Below, piece after piece: positions 19,273 through 28,032 of a stretch of 64,000 nucleotides of DNA; the first letter of the stretch is position 1; each line of letters begins with the position of its first letter. The translations under genes were made by a program, and so were the position numbers. Source of the DNA: Paenibacillus lutimineralis (lineage in GTDB: Bacteria > Bacillota > Bacilli > Paenibacillales > Paenibacillaceae); the NCBI RefSeq assembly GCF_003991425.1, contig NZ_CP034346.1:1215501-1279500 (forward strand), read 5' to 3'. The notes beneath the pieces are model-generated. The model was not told the origin of the DNA. It worked only from the letters and a program-made list of their open reading frames with translations, and did not search any database.

Positions 19273-19320
19273 GCGGTAAAGCGATGAACAGTTTTGTTCG
19301 CTGCTTTACCGCTCTTTCTC
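19273..19320 (+). terminator. Terminator after permease pair
   Basis: GCGGTAAAGC with extension GAACA pairs with GTTCGCTGCTTTACCGC, giving a long stem around TTTT, followed by TCTTTCTC. The sensor kinase start codon is 29 bp downstream, so read-through or a promoter inside this region must drive it. Confidence 0.75.
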
Positions 19321-19348
19321 ATTTCGTGATTGGAGGAAGTAGACTAGC

Positions 19349-21076
19349 ATGACTAACCCTTTTAAGAAATTCAGGATCGACCGACTCTTCTTCTATCTGT
19401 TCTCGGCTGTGATCGTGATCATCATCGCTTTGATTGCTTGGACAAGCTATAGCATCTCATCGAAGGCGCTGGTGCGGACTACCTCACACTACCAGCAGCA
19501 GTTGTTGGATGAGCTGAACAATGAGATTACGACGCGGCTCCTAACGATCGAGCAAGTCTCACTATCGACCTCCCGCGACTATGAACTGATTACTTTTCTT
19601 ATGAACAAAAAGGATGAATATGATCGCTACCGAAGATATGTTGGCGTACAGAATGCACTGGCCAATTTGACCTACTCGATCCCTTTGATACAGGGGATTG
19701 ATCTGTATATGGACCGCCCTTTTCAAGGTGAAACGAAGTACTACATTCAATTTCGGGATATTAACGATTTGAATAGGCAGGAATGGTCCCATGTTTTGGA
19801 TAAAAATGATTTCGCCTGGAGTAGTGAGCATGAAGTGACCAGCTTTCAGGGGGACGTTCCCGTGCTTAGCTTCGCCCGGAAGATTATGTACGATGATAAC
19901 TTTCTAGGGGTCCTTGTCATCCATATCAAAGCCGAGGAGATTCGATCTCTATTGTCAGGGAATACTGCCGGTTCGAACCGGATGATGACGAATTCGGCGG
20001 GCGAGCAGATTGTGAAGATCGGCCATGTACTGAATCAGAACGAGTTGTCCAAGTGGATTGATCTGAAGGATCAGCAGTCCGGTTATGTTCATATTCGCGC
20101 CAACTCGAATGTAGGCGATTCTCTGCTAGTGTATTCCAAGCTGGACAATTCCAATTGGACTCTAATCGAGATGACGTCCTGGAACCAGATTACACAGGAC
20201 AGCTTCAGGTTGGCCGAGGTGATCGCGCTAATTGGTATTGCTGCCGTCCTGATCGTCTTGCTGCTGACACACTATATTAGCAGACAGTTCACGAAGCCGA
20301 TCAAAGAATTGGTGGCAGCGATGAGAATGTATTCAGTAGAGGGCAATAATGTGGAGTTGTCTGCTGATTATGAGAATGAATTCGGTTATCTGTTCTCAGG
20401 TTACCGTAAGCAAAATGAACGGATTGAGGAGCTGTACCAGTCCGTGCAGCTTCGTTATGAGCAGCAGCGCAAGGCAGAGATTGAGGCGCTGCAGGCTAAT
20501 ATTAACCCTCATTTCCTCTATAATATGCTAGATCAGTTGAATTGGATGGCGATTGAAGCCGGACAGGATGAGCTCAGTCGGATCTTGGAACTGATGGGCC
20601 GCATGTTTCGAATCGGCTTGTCCAATGGAGACACCTTCATTACAATTGGCGACGAATTGGAGCATATCAAGAGTTATCTGGAGATCCAGCAATTGCGCTG
20701 GGGTGGAGGGTTGCAATACGCGATAGATGCACCGGTCGAGCTTCGGCCATTCTTCATTCCGAAGTTAACACTTCAGCCTTTTGTAGAGAATTCGATCGTT
20801 CATGGCTTCAATAAAAGGCTGCACGGCTATGTCCATATCAAGCTGACAGCCTATGAAGATTCGCTATTCATTATCATCGATGATGATGGCAGCGGCTTAA
20901 CCCGAGCGGTTGATGAACAGCAGAAGCGCCGTACCGGAGGCTACGGCATCCGCAATGTCAGAGAACGGATCGCTGGCTATTTTGGCGAGGAATATGGAAT
21001 CACTCTCCGTGATCGGGAAGTGGGCGGGACCAGAGTCGAGATTATCCTCCCACTATTAACGAAGCCGCCGGCTTAG
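19349..21076 (+). CDS. Sensor histidine kinase, YesM/LytS-like
   Basis: 575 residues. A membrane helix at about 12-34 and another at about 288-310 flank an extracellular Cache-like sensor. HAMP (about 310-360), a coiled segment (YEQQRKAEIEALQANINPHF), and the His_kinase domain with phospho-acceptor motif NINPHFLYNML follow. The ATPase part has LQPFVENSIVHGF (N box) and GGYGIRNVRERI (G box). Kinases of this type pair with AraC-type response regulators and sense sugars or binding proteins outside the cell. Its partner is the gene at 21283. Context points to a xylan-derived signal. Confidence 0.93.
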   Translation: MTNPFKKFRIDRLFFYLFSAVIVIIIALIAWTSYSISSKALVRTTSHYQQQLLDELNNEITTRLLTIEQVSLSTSRDYELITFLMNKKDEYDRYRRYVGVQNALANLTYSIPLIQGIDLYMDRPFQGETKYYIQFRDINDLNRQEWSHVLDKNDFAWSSEHEVTSFQGDVPVLSFARKIMYDDNFLGVLVIHIKAEEIRSLLSGNTAGSNRMMTNSAGEQIVKIGHVLNQNELSKWIDLKDQQSGYVHIRANSNVGDSLLVYSKLDNSNWTLIEMTSWNQITQDSFRLAEVIALIGIAAVLIVLLLTHYISRQFTKPIKELVAAMRMYSVEGNNVELSADYENEFGYLFSGYRKQNERIEELYQSVQLRYEQQRKAEIEALQANINPHFLYNMLDQLNWMAIEAGQDELSRILELMGRMFRIGLSNGDTFITIGDELEHIKSYLEIQQLRWGGGLQYAIDAPVELRPFFIPKLTLQPFVENSIVHGFNKRLHGYVHIKLTAYEDSLFIIIDDDGSGLTRAVDEQQKRRTGGYGIRNVRERIAGYFGEEYGITLRDREVGGTRVEIILPLLTKPPA

Positions 21077-21111
21077 GGTACCTCTCATACATTTCGGTTT
21101 ATTTTTAAACA

Positions 21112-21188
21112 AATCGTGCATCTCTCTTATACCCATGGGAGATGCCGATAAGTAATATAATATTTGAAAGCGGTTTATTTACCGCTGA
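21112..21188 (+). promoter_or_regulatory. Xylan-locus promoter 2: shared motif, -10 box and cre-like site
   Basis: TTTTTAAA at 21112 and AAATCGTG at 21121 are followed by ATC and TCTTATA. TAATAT (21163) starts 42 bp after AAATCGTG, overlapped by a perfect TATAAT at 21166. Just downstream, TGAAAGCGGTTTAT (21175-21188) matches the cre consensus at 12 of 14 positions over the expected transcription start, suggesting CcpA repression. Confidence 0.65.
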
Positions 21189-21282
21189 CCTTCTTATAAA
21201 TCTTTCAGTCTAGAACTGAATTATATAGCGGACTTTATACCCTGATACATGAATCTTTGTATAGCTTAAGGAGGTAAGTATC

Positions 21283-22902
21283 GTGCGGAAGATCGCCATT
21301 ATTGATGATGAACGCCAGGTGCTGCAAGGGATGAAGCGGGTCATCCCTTGGGGGGAGCTGAATGCGGAGTGGGCCGGAGAAGCGCTGAATGGACAGGACG
21401 GACTAGAGATGATCCGGGAGACACAGCCGGACATCGTCATAACGGATATCTATATGCCAGTGATGAGTGGACTGGATATGATCGAGCATTTAAGAAAGGA
21501 TGGGTTCGGTGGGAAAATTATCATCCTGAGCGGATACTCTGACTTTGAACATGCGAGGCAGGCTCTACGCTTCAATGTTAGCGATTATGTGTCGAAGCCG
21601 ATCAGTGTTCCTACATTAAAGAGCGTCTTATATAAAGTCATTCAAGAGCTTGTTGAAGAGGAAGAGAAAGTCAATATCCAGGTGGAGCTTAAACATAAGC
21701 TGATGATCTATGAGCCTTTTATCGAGAAGGAGTGGGTAAGATCTGCCGCAGTAGGTACGCTTAACCGTTACTATCAAGATGGCGCCCATCTGCCGGAGGC
21801 TTATCAGTATTGGGCTGATTGCAGTCATGCGGCGATTGGTATCGATCTGGTTCGTGATGGTCGGGCGAATGAGTTATCCGTGTCCGATTGGAATTTGTTT
21901 CGCTTCGCCATCAGCAATATTGCCTGCGAAGTCGCGCGAAAGGTATTTCCCATTATCGAGTATACAGAGCTTCATAGTACGAGGGCCGTGTTGATTATCC
22001 ATCCCAAGCGTGGCAGCTCCTGCGAGCAGTTGGAGGATGGGTTGAGGGAGCTTGGTGTCAAGCTGATCGACAATGTCAAGAGCTACTTAAGGCTAGCTAT
22101 TTGTGTGGGAATCGGAAGGATACGCGGGGAGTGGACGAAGCTGCCGGAATCGACAGAGGAAGCATTTCGATCGATCGATCGCCGAGAACAGAGGATGGTC
22201 CCTTCCTACGATTTGTACAAGTATAAAGGACAGATGAGAGAAGATTCGGAGCAGGTTGCTCTGTTCCCGGTTAAGTTCTCCTTCAAGCTGGCCAATGCTA
22301 TGAAGACGGTTCAGGAGGCCGAGGCGCAGCAGATCGTTGCCGAGTATATTGAAGAGCTTGGTAAGCAGGATGGGATCTCCAAAGATTATGTGCAGATGCT
22401 AGGCAGCGAATTGTGGGGCATCATGACCTATTGCTTGTATGAGGCAGGTATTTTCCTCGACGATCTATTCACGAATGACCAGATTGCCAAAGAACTGTTA
22501 ACGTTATACCAGCCCGAACAGCTGGCGGAATGGCTGTCAGCAAAAATCTCACTGATATGCAACAGCCGGCAGATGAAAGGAAGCAGCAAGCATAGACAGG
22601 TTGTCGACTTCATGACCCAATATATTCATGAGCACTATGCTGAAGATTTGACGCTTGCCGATTTGTCAGACAAAGTGTACATTTCCCGGAATCATTTATC
22701 GATCATCTTCAAAAATATTACCGGCGAGACCTTCAACAACTATTTAACTCGGGTACGGATGGAGAAGGCACGTGAGCTGTTGCTGGAACGGAATTTGCTC
22801 GTCTATGAGGTAGCGGAACAGGTTGGCTATAAGAATGTTCCTTACTTCAGCACGCTATTCAAGAAGGTTACGGGAATGAACCCAACAGAACTCATTAAAT
22901 AA
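21283..22902 (+). CDS. Response regulator with AraC-type DNA-binding domain (YesN-like)
   Basis: 539 residues from GTG 21283, with AAGGAGGT upstream. The receiver domain (1-120) has acidic DDE and the phosphorylation site Asp55 in IVITDIYMP; the switch Lys is in YVSKPIS. A long central segment of unclear fold (about 125-430) follows. The C-terminal AraC HTH pair (about 440-539) has YISRNHLSIIFKNITGETFNNYL and VAEQVGYKNVPYFSTLFKKVTGMNP. It is the partner of the kinase at 19349 and the obvious candidate to bind the three matching promoter motifs at 13734, 17354 and 21112. The last of these is its own promoter, implying autoregulation. Confidence 0.93.
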   Translation: MRKIAIIDDERQVLQGMKRVIPWGELNAEWAGEALNGQDGLEMIRETQPDIVITDIYMPVMSGLDMIEHLRKDGFGGKIIILSGYSDFEHARQALRFNVSDYVSKPISVPTLKSVLYKVIQELVEEEEKVNIQVELKHKLMIYEPFIEKEWVRSAAVGTLNRYYQDGAHLPEAYQYWADCSHAAIGIDLVRDGRANELSVSDWNLFRFAISNIACEVARKVFPIIEYTELHSTRAVLIIHPKRGSSCEQLEDGLRELGVKLIDNVKSYLRLAICVGIGRIRGEWTKLPESTEEAFRSIDRREQRMVPSYDLYKYKGQMREDSEQVALFPVKFSFKLANAMKTVQEAEAQQIVAEYIEELGKQDGISKDYVQMLGSELWGIMTYCLYEAGIFLDDLFTNDQIAKELLTLYQPEQLAEWLSAKISLICNSRQMKGSSKHRQVVDFMTQYIHEHYAEDLTLADLSDKVYISRNHLSIIFKNITGETFNNYLTRVRMEKARELLLERNLLVYEVAEQVGYKNVPYFSTLFKKVTGMNPTELIK

Positions 22903-22948
22903 AGAGGTAGCAGAGATAAGCAGGAGGCTTATGTCAGGAGGGGAACTA

Positions 22949-24028
22949 TTGAAACCGGTGAAATTCAGTATTATTGGCGGAGCCGGCTTCCGCGCGCAGT
23001 ATTATCTCAGAATTGCTCAGACGATGCCCGAGCGGTTCCAGGTTAGCGCCACGGTCGTCAGGAATGAGGCTAAAGCGCTGGAAATGGAAAAGAAATGGGG
23101 CGTATCAACCTATCGGACACTGGATCAGATGCTGCAAAGCGAGAGCCCGGATTTTATCGTCGTATCCGTAAGCGGCAATGAAGGTCTGAATTATCTGTGC
23201 AGACTGGCAGAGGAAGGGATTCCGGTATTGGCAGAGACACCACCTGCTCCTGATCTGGAAGGACTGGAACAGTTGCATGATAAGCTGCTTGCTACTGACA
23301 TACGTATTCAGGTGGCTGAGCAATATCAGTTCCATCCGATCCAGGAAGCACGCCTAGCTTTGATCCGATCAGGGAGACTAGGCAGAATTACAGAGACAAC
23401 GGTATCAATATCTCATCTGTATCATGGCGTAAGTCTTATCCGTAAAATGCTGGGGATCTCATTTGAAAATGTGAAAATTCGAGGGATGCGATTCGAATCC
23501 CAGTGGGTTGGTGGACCGACACGCGAAGGGAACCCGACAGAGGACCGAATGATGCCACTCCAGAGAGACTTGGCTTGGCTCGATTTTGGAGATCGTCTTG
23601 GAATATATGATTTTACCAAGGACCAGCACCGCTCCTGGACGCGTTCGAACCATTTGTCTGTCAGAGGGGAACGAGGCGAAATCTTCGACAGTCGCGTTCT
23701 GATTCAACAGGAATCGACGATACCGCTCCAATTGGAGCTGAAACGGATTAACAAGGGGGAACTGGAGAATCAGGAAGGCTATTTCCTGAAAGGGATTTTG
23801 TGTGGGGAGAATTGGTTGTACGAGAATCCGTATGCTCCGGCCAGATTATATGATGACGAGATCGCTATTGCCCACTGCTTACAGAAGATGGCTGATTATG
23901 TAGCCGGTGGACCCGAGTTCTACAGTGTGGCGGAGGCATCGCAGGATCATTATCTCGGCATGATGATCGAGAAGGCGATATTATCAGGTGAGGTTGTCGA
24001 GACCCAGCATCAGCGCTGGGCTAGATAG
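22949..24028 (+). CDS. Gfo/Idh/MocA-family oxidoreductase (xylan locus)
   Basis: 359 residues if translation starts at TTG 22949, which has AGGAGGGG 5-7 nt upstream; the ATG at 22931 is too close to its own AGGAGG. The product then begins MKPVKFSIIGGAGFRAQYY, placing the Rossmann GxGxxG-like loop (GGAGFR) at the usual N-terminal position. The NAD(P)-binding domain spans about 1-120 and the GFO_IDH_MocA C-terminal domain about 130-340. In the expected catalytic region EQYQFHP replaces the common EKP, because ETPPAP stands where CEKP usually is, so activity may be altered. It follows the response regulator by 46 bp. A role in sugar or sugar-acid oxidation is inferred only from family. Confidence 0.85.
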   Translation: MKPVKFSIIGGAGFRAQYYLRIAQTMPERFQVSATVVRNEAKALEMEKKWGVSTYRTLDQMLQSESPDFIVVSVSGNEGLNYLCRLAEEGIPVLAETPPAPDLEGLEQLHDKLLATDIRIQVAEQYQFHPIQEARLALIRSGRLGRITETTVSISHLYHGVSLIRKMLGISFENVKIRGMRFESQWVGGPTREGNPTEDRMMPLQRDLAWLDFGDRLGIYDFTKDQHRSWTRSNHLSVRGERGEIFDSRVLIQQESTIPLQLELKRINKGELENQEGYFLKGILCGENWLYENPYAPARLYDDEIAIAHCLQKMADYVAGGPEFYSVAEASQDHYLGMMIEKAILSGEVVETQHQRWAR

Positions 24029-24172
24029 AGGATCGGATCAGTGGAGAAACGGCGGACCCAACCTAGACGAGAATCCCGATAATTGGGCGAAGTATACAGA
24101 GATAGATGCCTAATCACTAGGGGCAATAGCGGAATATGATGGTGTGTACTCTTAATCAAGGAGGGATACACG

Positions 24173-24295
24173 TTGGGTGAAGTAGTTGGTGGATCAGGCT
24201 GTGGACCTGGAGTTGGCGGATTATGGACTTCGACTGGAGCGATCTTAGTTCTATTTATCTTACTGGTAATTATTACAGGAAGTTTTTGTTTCTAA
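24173..24295 (+). CDS. YjcZ-like tiny hydrophobic sporulation-type protein
   Basis: 40 residues from TTG 24173, with AAGGAGGG at 24158-24165. A Gly-rich head (GEVVGGSGCGPGVGG) precedes one hydrophobic helix (GAILVLFILLVIITGSF). This is the layout of the YjcZ-type tiny transmembrane proteins of spore formers, whose role is not defined. It has its own terminator at 24369. The head carries more Val and less Tyr than typical members, so the family call is moderate. Confidence 0.6.
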   Translation: MGEVVGGSGCGPGVGGLWTSTGAILVLFILLVIITGSFCF

Positions 24296-24368
24296 TTCAA
24301 CATTGACACGTTACTCTCTAATAAACAGGCTAAGTTATAAGCAAATATGGAAGCGCCGGAATAAGAGA

Positions 24369-24406
24369 AGCCTGCTAACCTTAATGAGTTTAGCGGGCTT
24401 TTTTTA
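24369..24406 (+). terminator. Terminator after the tiny YjcZ-like gene
   Basis: AGCCTGCTAA pairs with TTAGCGGGCT (one wobble) and is followed by seven Ts. Confidence 0.85.
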
Positions 24407-24426
24407 CATATTAATGATCTCGCATA

Positions 24427-24456
24427 TTGATTATCTTGCTGGAAGAGGCATATAAT
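24427..24456 (+). promoter_or_regulatory. Sigma-A promoter
   Basis: TTGATT at 24427 and a perfect TATAAT at 24451 are separated by 18 bp, 33 bp before the start codon of the small winged-helix-like gene. Confidence 0.65.
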
Positions 24457-24488
24457 ACAAACATATGTTCCTGTAAGAGGTGAGAGTA

Positions 24489-24746
24489 ATGTTAAATGAT
24501 CTGGAACGCAAGGTGCTTCGAATTCTGTACAACTTCTCAACGCAGCGGCGCCGAATGCCAACGAAGCCTGAGTTAGAACGCACGACTGGCCGTCAATACC
24601 GAGATATTAAATCCGCTCTGGATGTGTTAGTACAGGAGAGGTATATTTTCTGGCCGGATAACCCTCGACTCGATACGATTGTGATCCTGGAAGGATGGGA
24701 ACGGGATGCATTTATTCCTAAATCCAAGCCAACTATATTTGAGTAA
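24489..24746 (+). CDS. Small helix-turn-helix-like protein, function unknown
   Basis: 85 residues from ATG 24489, preceded by AAGAGGTGA. The predicted pattern is helix-helix-helix-strand (LNDLERKVLRILYNF, MPTKPELERTTGRQYRDIKSALDVLVQERYI), which resembles a compact winged helix. The tail ends in a short acidic segment. I do not recognise a named family. It has its own sigma-A promoter and stands alone between the YjcZ-like gene and adenine deaminase. A DNA-binding role is inferred from the helical pattern only. Confidence 0.65.
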   Translation: MLNDLERKVLRILYNFSTQRRRMPTKPELERTTGRQYRDIKSALDVLVQERYIFWPDNPRLDTIVILEGWERDAFIPKSKPTIFE

Positions 24747-24916
24747 CATGGATTCTCTGGACTATCGCTAGCGGTAGCTAATGAAGGTAGAATCGGGATT
24801 AAGAATTGCAAAACCAAAATGTATTGTATATGCTTGTTTCATCTAGAAACTGTTAGCTCCAATGAGATTAAGGGCATTAGAGCAGCACAATTACTGAGTG
24901 GGAGGATTTCATAATC

Positions 24917-26743
24917 ATGAGTACATCACAGTTGTTTGCCAGACCACAGCTTGCTGATTGTGTGCCTGACCTAGTTGCTACGGCGCGGGGAGATAAGAAG
25001 GCTACACTGGTTATTAAAAATGCGAAACTGGTCAATGTATGTTCTGGAGAGATTCAGGACGGTATATCGATCGGTGTTCAAGGCAGCCGGATTGCCTTCG
25101 TAGGGGTGGATCCCAGCCATATGATCGGTACAGATACGAAGATCATCGATGCTGCTGGGCGTTATGTCGCTCCTGGTTTGCTGGATGGTCATTGTCATAT
25201 TGAGAGCAGTCAGATAACACCAACCCAATTCGCCAGAGCCGTGCTTCCAAAGGGTACGACGGGCGGATTTTTTGATGCTCATGAGATTACAAATGTATTG
25301 GGACTGCCTGGCCTGAGACTCATGCTGGACGAAGCCAGACAAACCCCGCTTGCTGCTTATATGCAGGTTGCTTCATGCGTTCCGTCTACAGGCCCGGATA
25401 TGGAGACGGCGGGAGCTGAGATCGGCCCGGCAGAGGTTGCTGAAGCCTTCACTTGGGGTCCTGATATGATCGCCTTGGGCGAAGTCATGAACTTCCCGGG
25501 CGTGGTATTCGGAGACGAGAAGATGATTGGAGAGATTCAGGCTACGCTGCGTGCTGGTAGAGTAGCGGACGGACACTATACGTGGCCAGTTGATGATTGG
25601 AGAATATCTGCTTATGCGGCTAGCGGAATTACTGGCTGCCATGAGAGCGTGAACGCTGAGGATGTTATTGAGCGTGTCAGAAGAGGCATGTACGCCAAAA
25701 TGAGACGCGGTTCGGCCTGGCATGATGTCGCCGAATCGATTAAGGCTCATACAGACTATGGGATTGATACACGTCGCATGATGCTCGTCACAGACGATCG
25801 CAGCCCGGAATCTCTCGTCGATGAGGGACATATGGACTTTGTAGTCCGTCATGCGATCTCGCAAGGTGTACGTCCGGTAACGGCTTTCCAGATGGCAACG
25901 ATCAATACGGCAGAACGCTTTGGGGTTGCTCGGGATGTAGGCACCATTACACCGGCTTCCATCGCTGACATCATTATCCTTGATGGTAATTTGGCCGACG
26001 TGAACGTTGTTATGACGATTGCGGCTGGACAAGTTGTGGCTGAGAACGGCAAGATGACCGTAGAATTGCCTGAGTTCGAATATCCGCAGGAGGCTATTAA
26101 CTCGGTGCACCTTACTCGTACGGTGATTGAACAGGACTTTGTTATCGAAGCCCCAATCCAATCCGGCGAATTGACGGCGCGAGCTATCGGTGTACGCGAG
26201 AACCACGTGGATACGACGGAAGACCTTGTGTTTGTGCGGATTGAGAACGGACAGGTTGCACTTAAGGTAGAGGATGGCATCTCCAAGTTGGCCGTCATTG
26301 AGCGTCACAAAGGAACAGGCAACAAGACGGTGGGTCTGGTATCGCGCGTTGGCTTCAACGTACCGGCTGCGATCGCAACGACCGTTGCTCATGACTGTCA
26401 TAATGTGATGATCATCGGGAATTCCGATGCTCTGATGGCCAAGGCTGCGAACACCGTTGCAGAAATGCAGGGCGGTATCGCTGTTGTTACCGAAGACAAG
26501 ATCGTCAAGCTGCCGCTACCTGTGGCTGGACTGATGTCGAATGCGCCGTTCGAACAGGTTGCCGAGCAATCTCGTGCGGTAAGTCAAGCGTTGTATCAGG
26601 CAGGCTGCACAATGAACTATGCGTTCATGACCTTGTCACTGCTGGCGCTGGTTGTTATTCCTGAACTGCGTATTTCCGATCTCGGTCTGTTCAAGATGAC
26701 AGAGCAAGGATTTGTGAAGGTTCCTTTGTTCGTCGAGGAGTAA
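24917..26743 (+). CDS. adeC: Adenine deaminase
   Basis: 608 residues, the usual length for AdeC. It deaminates adenine to hypoxanthine and ammonia in purine salvage, using a binuclear metal centre. The N-terminal amidohydrolase domain has the metal motif LLDGHCHIESSQITP (HxH and the family-typical IESS) and later DGHYTW, SGITGCHESVNAEDV and LVTDDRSPESL. The C-terminal adenine-deaminase domain begins near residue 420 and includes NKTVGLVSRVGFNVPAAIATTVAHDCHN. The ATG at 24917 follows GGGAGGAT. It lies 78 bp upstream of a TPP riboswitch but has no visible terminator of its own, so some transcription may run into the riboswitch leader. Confidence 0.94.
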   Translation: MSTSQLFARPQLADCVPDLVATARGDKKATLVIKNAKLVNVCSGEIQDGISIGVQGSRIAFVGVDPSHMIGTDTKIIDAAGRYVAPGLLDGHCHIESSQITPTQFARAVLPKGTTGGFFDAHEITNVLGLPGLRLMLDEARQTPLAAYMQVASCVPSTGPDMETAGAEIGPAEVAEAFTWGPDMIALGEVMNFPGVVFGDEKMIGEIQATLRAGRVADGHYTWPVDDWRISAYAASGITGCHESVNAEDVIERVRRGMYAKMRRGSAWHDVAESIKAHTDYGIDTRRMMLVTDDRSPESLVDEGHMDFVVRHAISQGVRPVTAFQMATINTAERFGVARDVGTITPASIADIIILDGNLADVNVVMTIAAGQVVAENGKMTVELPEFEYPQEAINSVHLTRTVIEQDFVIEAPIQSGELTARAIGVRENHVDTTEDLVFVRIENGQVALKVEDGISKLAVIERHKGTGNKTVGLVSRVGFNVPAAIATTVAHDCHNVMIIGNSDALMAKAANTVAEMQGGIAVVTEDKIVKLPLPVAGLMSNAPFEQVAEQSRAVSQALYQAGCTMNYAFMTLSLLALVVIPELRISDLGLFKMTEQGFVKVPLFVEE

Positions 26744-26821
26744 TAAGCCAGGCATCAGGGACTGTCACTATTTGACATAAGTCTGCTGCCATAGTTAAAT
26801 AATAGGTAATTGAATAGGAAA

Positions 26822-26911
26822 TCCACTAGGGGAGTCGTGATAACGACTGAGACAAGATAAATCTTGGACCCTTTGAACCTGATCTAGTTAGCACTAGCGT
26901 AGGAAAGTGGA
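26822..26911 (+). ncRNA. TPP riboswitch (THI element)
   Basis: The closing stem TCCACT/AGTGGA (26822-26827 with 26906-26911) encloses the conserved TPP aptamer blocks: GGGGAG, CTGAGA near 26848, GACCC, TTTGAACCTGATCTAGTTAG and GCGTAGGAAAG. It lies upstream of tenA-thiM-thiD-thiE and is followed by a terminator hairpin at 26951, so TPP binding should reduce transcription of the salvage operon. Confidence 0.95.
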
Positions 26912-26950
26912 GTCGGACTGAATTGCTGTAGCTATATTTGTTAAAGTGAC

Positions 26951-26979
26951 AGGCCGCTCCATATCCGGAGCGGCCTTTT
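26951..26979 (+). terminator. Riboswitch-associated terminator
   Basis: AGGCCGCTCC pairs perfectly with GGAGCGGCCT around ATATCC, followed by TTTTT. Its place 40 bp after the TPP aptamer makes it the expression platform. Confidence 0.9.
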
Positions 26980-27160
26980 TGCTGTGTAAATCCGACCGAA
27001 AATCTGCATCTGCATTTGATTATTCGTGCGAATCAAGGGGTTCCATCAGTCCTCTCAGGGGATTTCTTCATTCAAGAGGTAAGTTGAACAAATGAAAACT
27101 TAGGAATAGGGACAACAGTTCAACTTTTATAGTTTCGAAAAAAATTTGGAGGTGGAGACC

Positions 27161-27862
27161 ATGAGTTTTACGAGAGAGCTTCGTCAGCAGGCAGATCGTA
27201 TTTTTCAAGCTATTTATGACCATCCATTTGTACGTGGGATCGCGGACGGAACATTGAAGAAGGAGCAGTTGATCCATTATGTGAAGCAGGATTTTGAGTA
27301 TTTGAACGCCTTTATGCGGATTTATGGCATTGCCATATCCAAGAGCCGTACGCGGGAGGAGATCGAGATGTTCAACGAGCAGATCAACTTCGTGCTTCAT
27401 AGCGAAGTGCACCCGCATAACAATTTTTGCCGCGTGGCTGGAGTTACTTATGAGGAACTCCAAGGCTTTCCGCTCGCGCCCTCGGCACATCACTATATCC
27501 GTCATATGCTAACCGTTGCGCACGAAGGCAGCCTGGGTGAGATCGTGTCCGCGTTGCTGCCTTGTCCTTGGACGTATATCGAAATCGGTCAGCGTCTGCT
27601 AGAGGAAGTCAAACCAGATGAATCGCATCCGTTCTACGATTGGATCGATTTCTACGGGGGAGGAATGTCGGATCTGACCGAACGATTCTGCCGTTATGTA
27701 GATGACTGGGCTGAGCACGTGACCGAAGCCGAGCGGCTGCGAATGAGAGAGCATTTTCTGCTGAGCTGCCAACTGGAATATATGTTCTGGGATATGGCAT
27801 TCCGCGAGGAAGAATGGCCGGTTGCCATGGATTTGGGAAGCGAGGCTATGGGCCGTAACTGA
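27161..27862 (+). CDS. tenA: Aminopyrimidine aminohydrolase (thiaminase II)
   Basis: 233 residues from ATG 27161, with GGAGGTGG at 27148; an earlier TTG lies inside that ribosome site. TenA hydrolyses 4-amino-5-aminomethyl-2-methylpyrimidine from degraded thiamin to HMP. The all-helical TenA fold is recognised from HPFVRGIADGTL, YVKQDFEYLNAFMRIY and LLPCPWTYIEIGQRL. The catalytic Cys is residue 135, the same number as in Bacillus subtilis TenA, and the substrate Asp in VKQDF and the C-terminal Glu in QLEYMFWDMAF are kept. It is the first gene behind the TPP riboswitch and feeds HMP to ThiD. Confidence 0.95.
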   Translation: MSFTRELRQQADRIFQAIYDHPFVRGIADGTLKKEQLIHYVKQDFEYLNAFMRIYGIAISKSRTREEIEMFNEQINFVLHSEVHPHNNFCRVAGVTYEELQGFPLAPSAHHYIRHMLTVAHEGSLGEIVSALLPCPWTYIEIGQRLLEEVKPDESHPFYDWIDFYGGGMSDLTERFCRYVDDWAEHVTEAERLRMREHFLLSCQLEYMFWDMAFREEEWPVAMDLGSEAMGRN

Positions 27863-28032
27863 ACGGGTACAAGAGCCGGAATTAGGAATGTATGTGAGCC
27901 GGAACTGAACGGGAACAATCTGGCCTGGCCGGATCCGCCGAAAAACGGAGGGAACTACGAACTTGTTGTGGCATCAGATCCCAGATGGGAATGATGCCGA
28001 AAAATAAAATTGGAGAATGAGGTTGATCTAGA

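Noticed and set aside
25373..26401. 342-residue open frame on the minus strand
   Set aside because: It lies wholly inside the adenine deaminase gene, is rich in His, Arg and Cys as expected of an antisense shadow, and has no ribosome site or domain.
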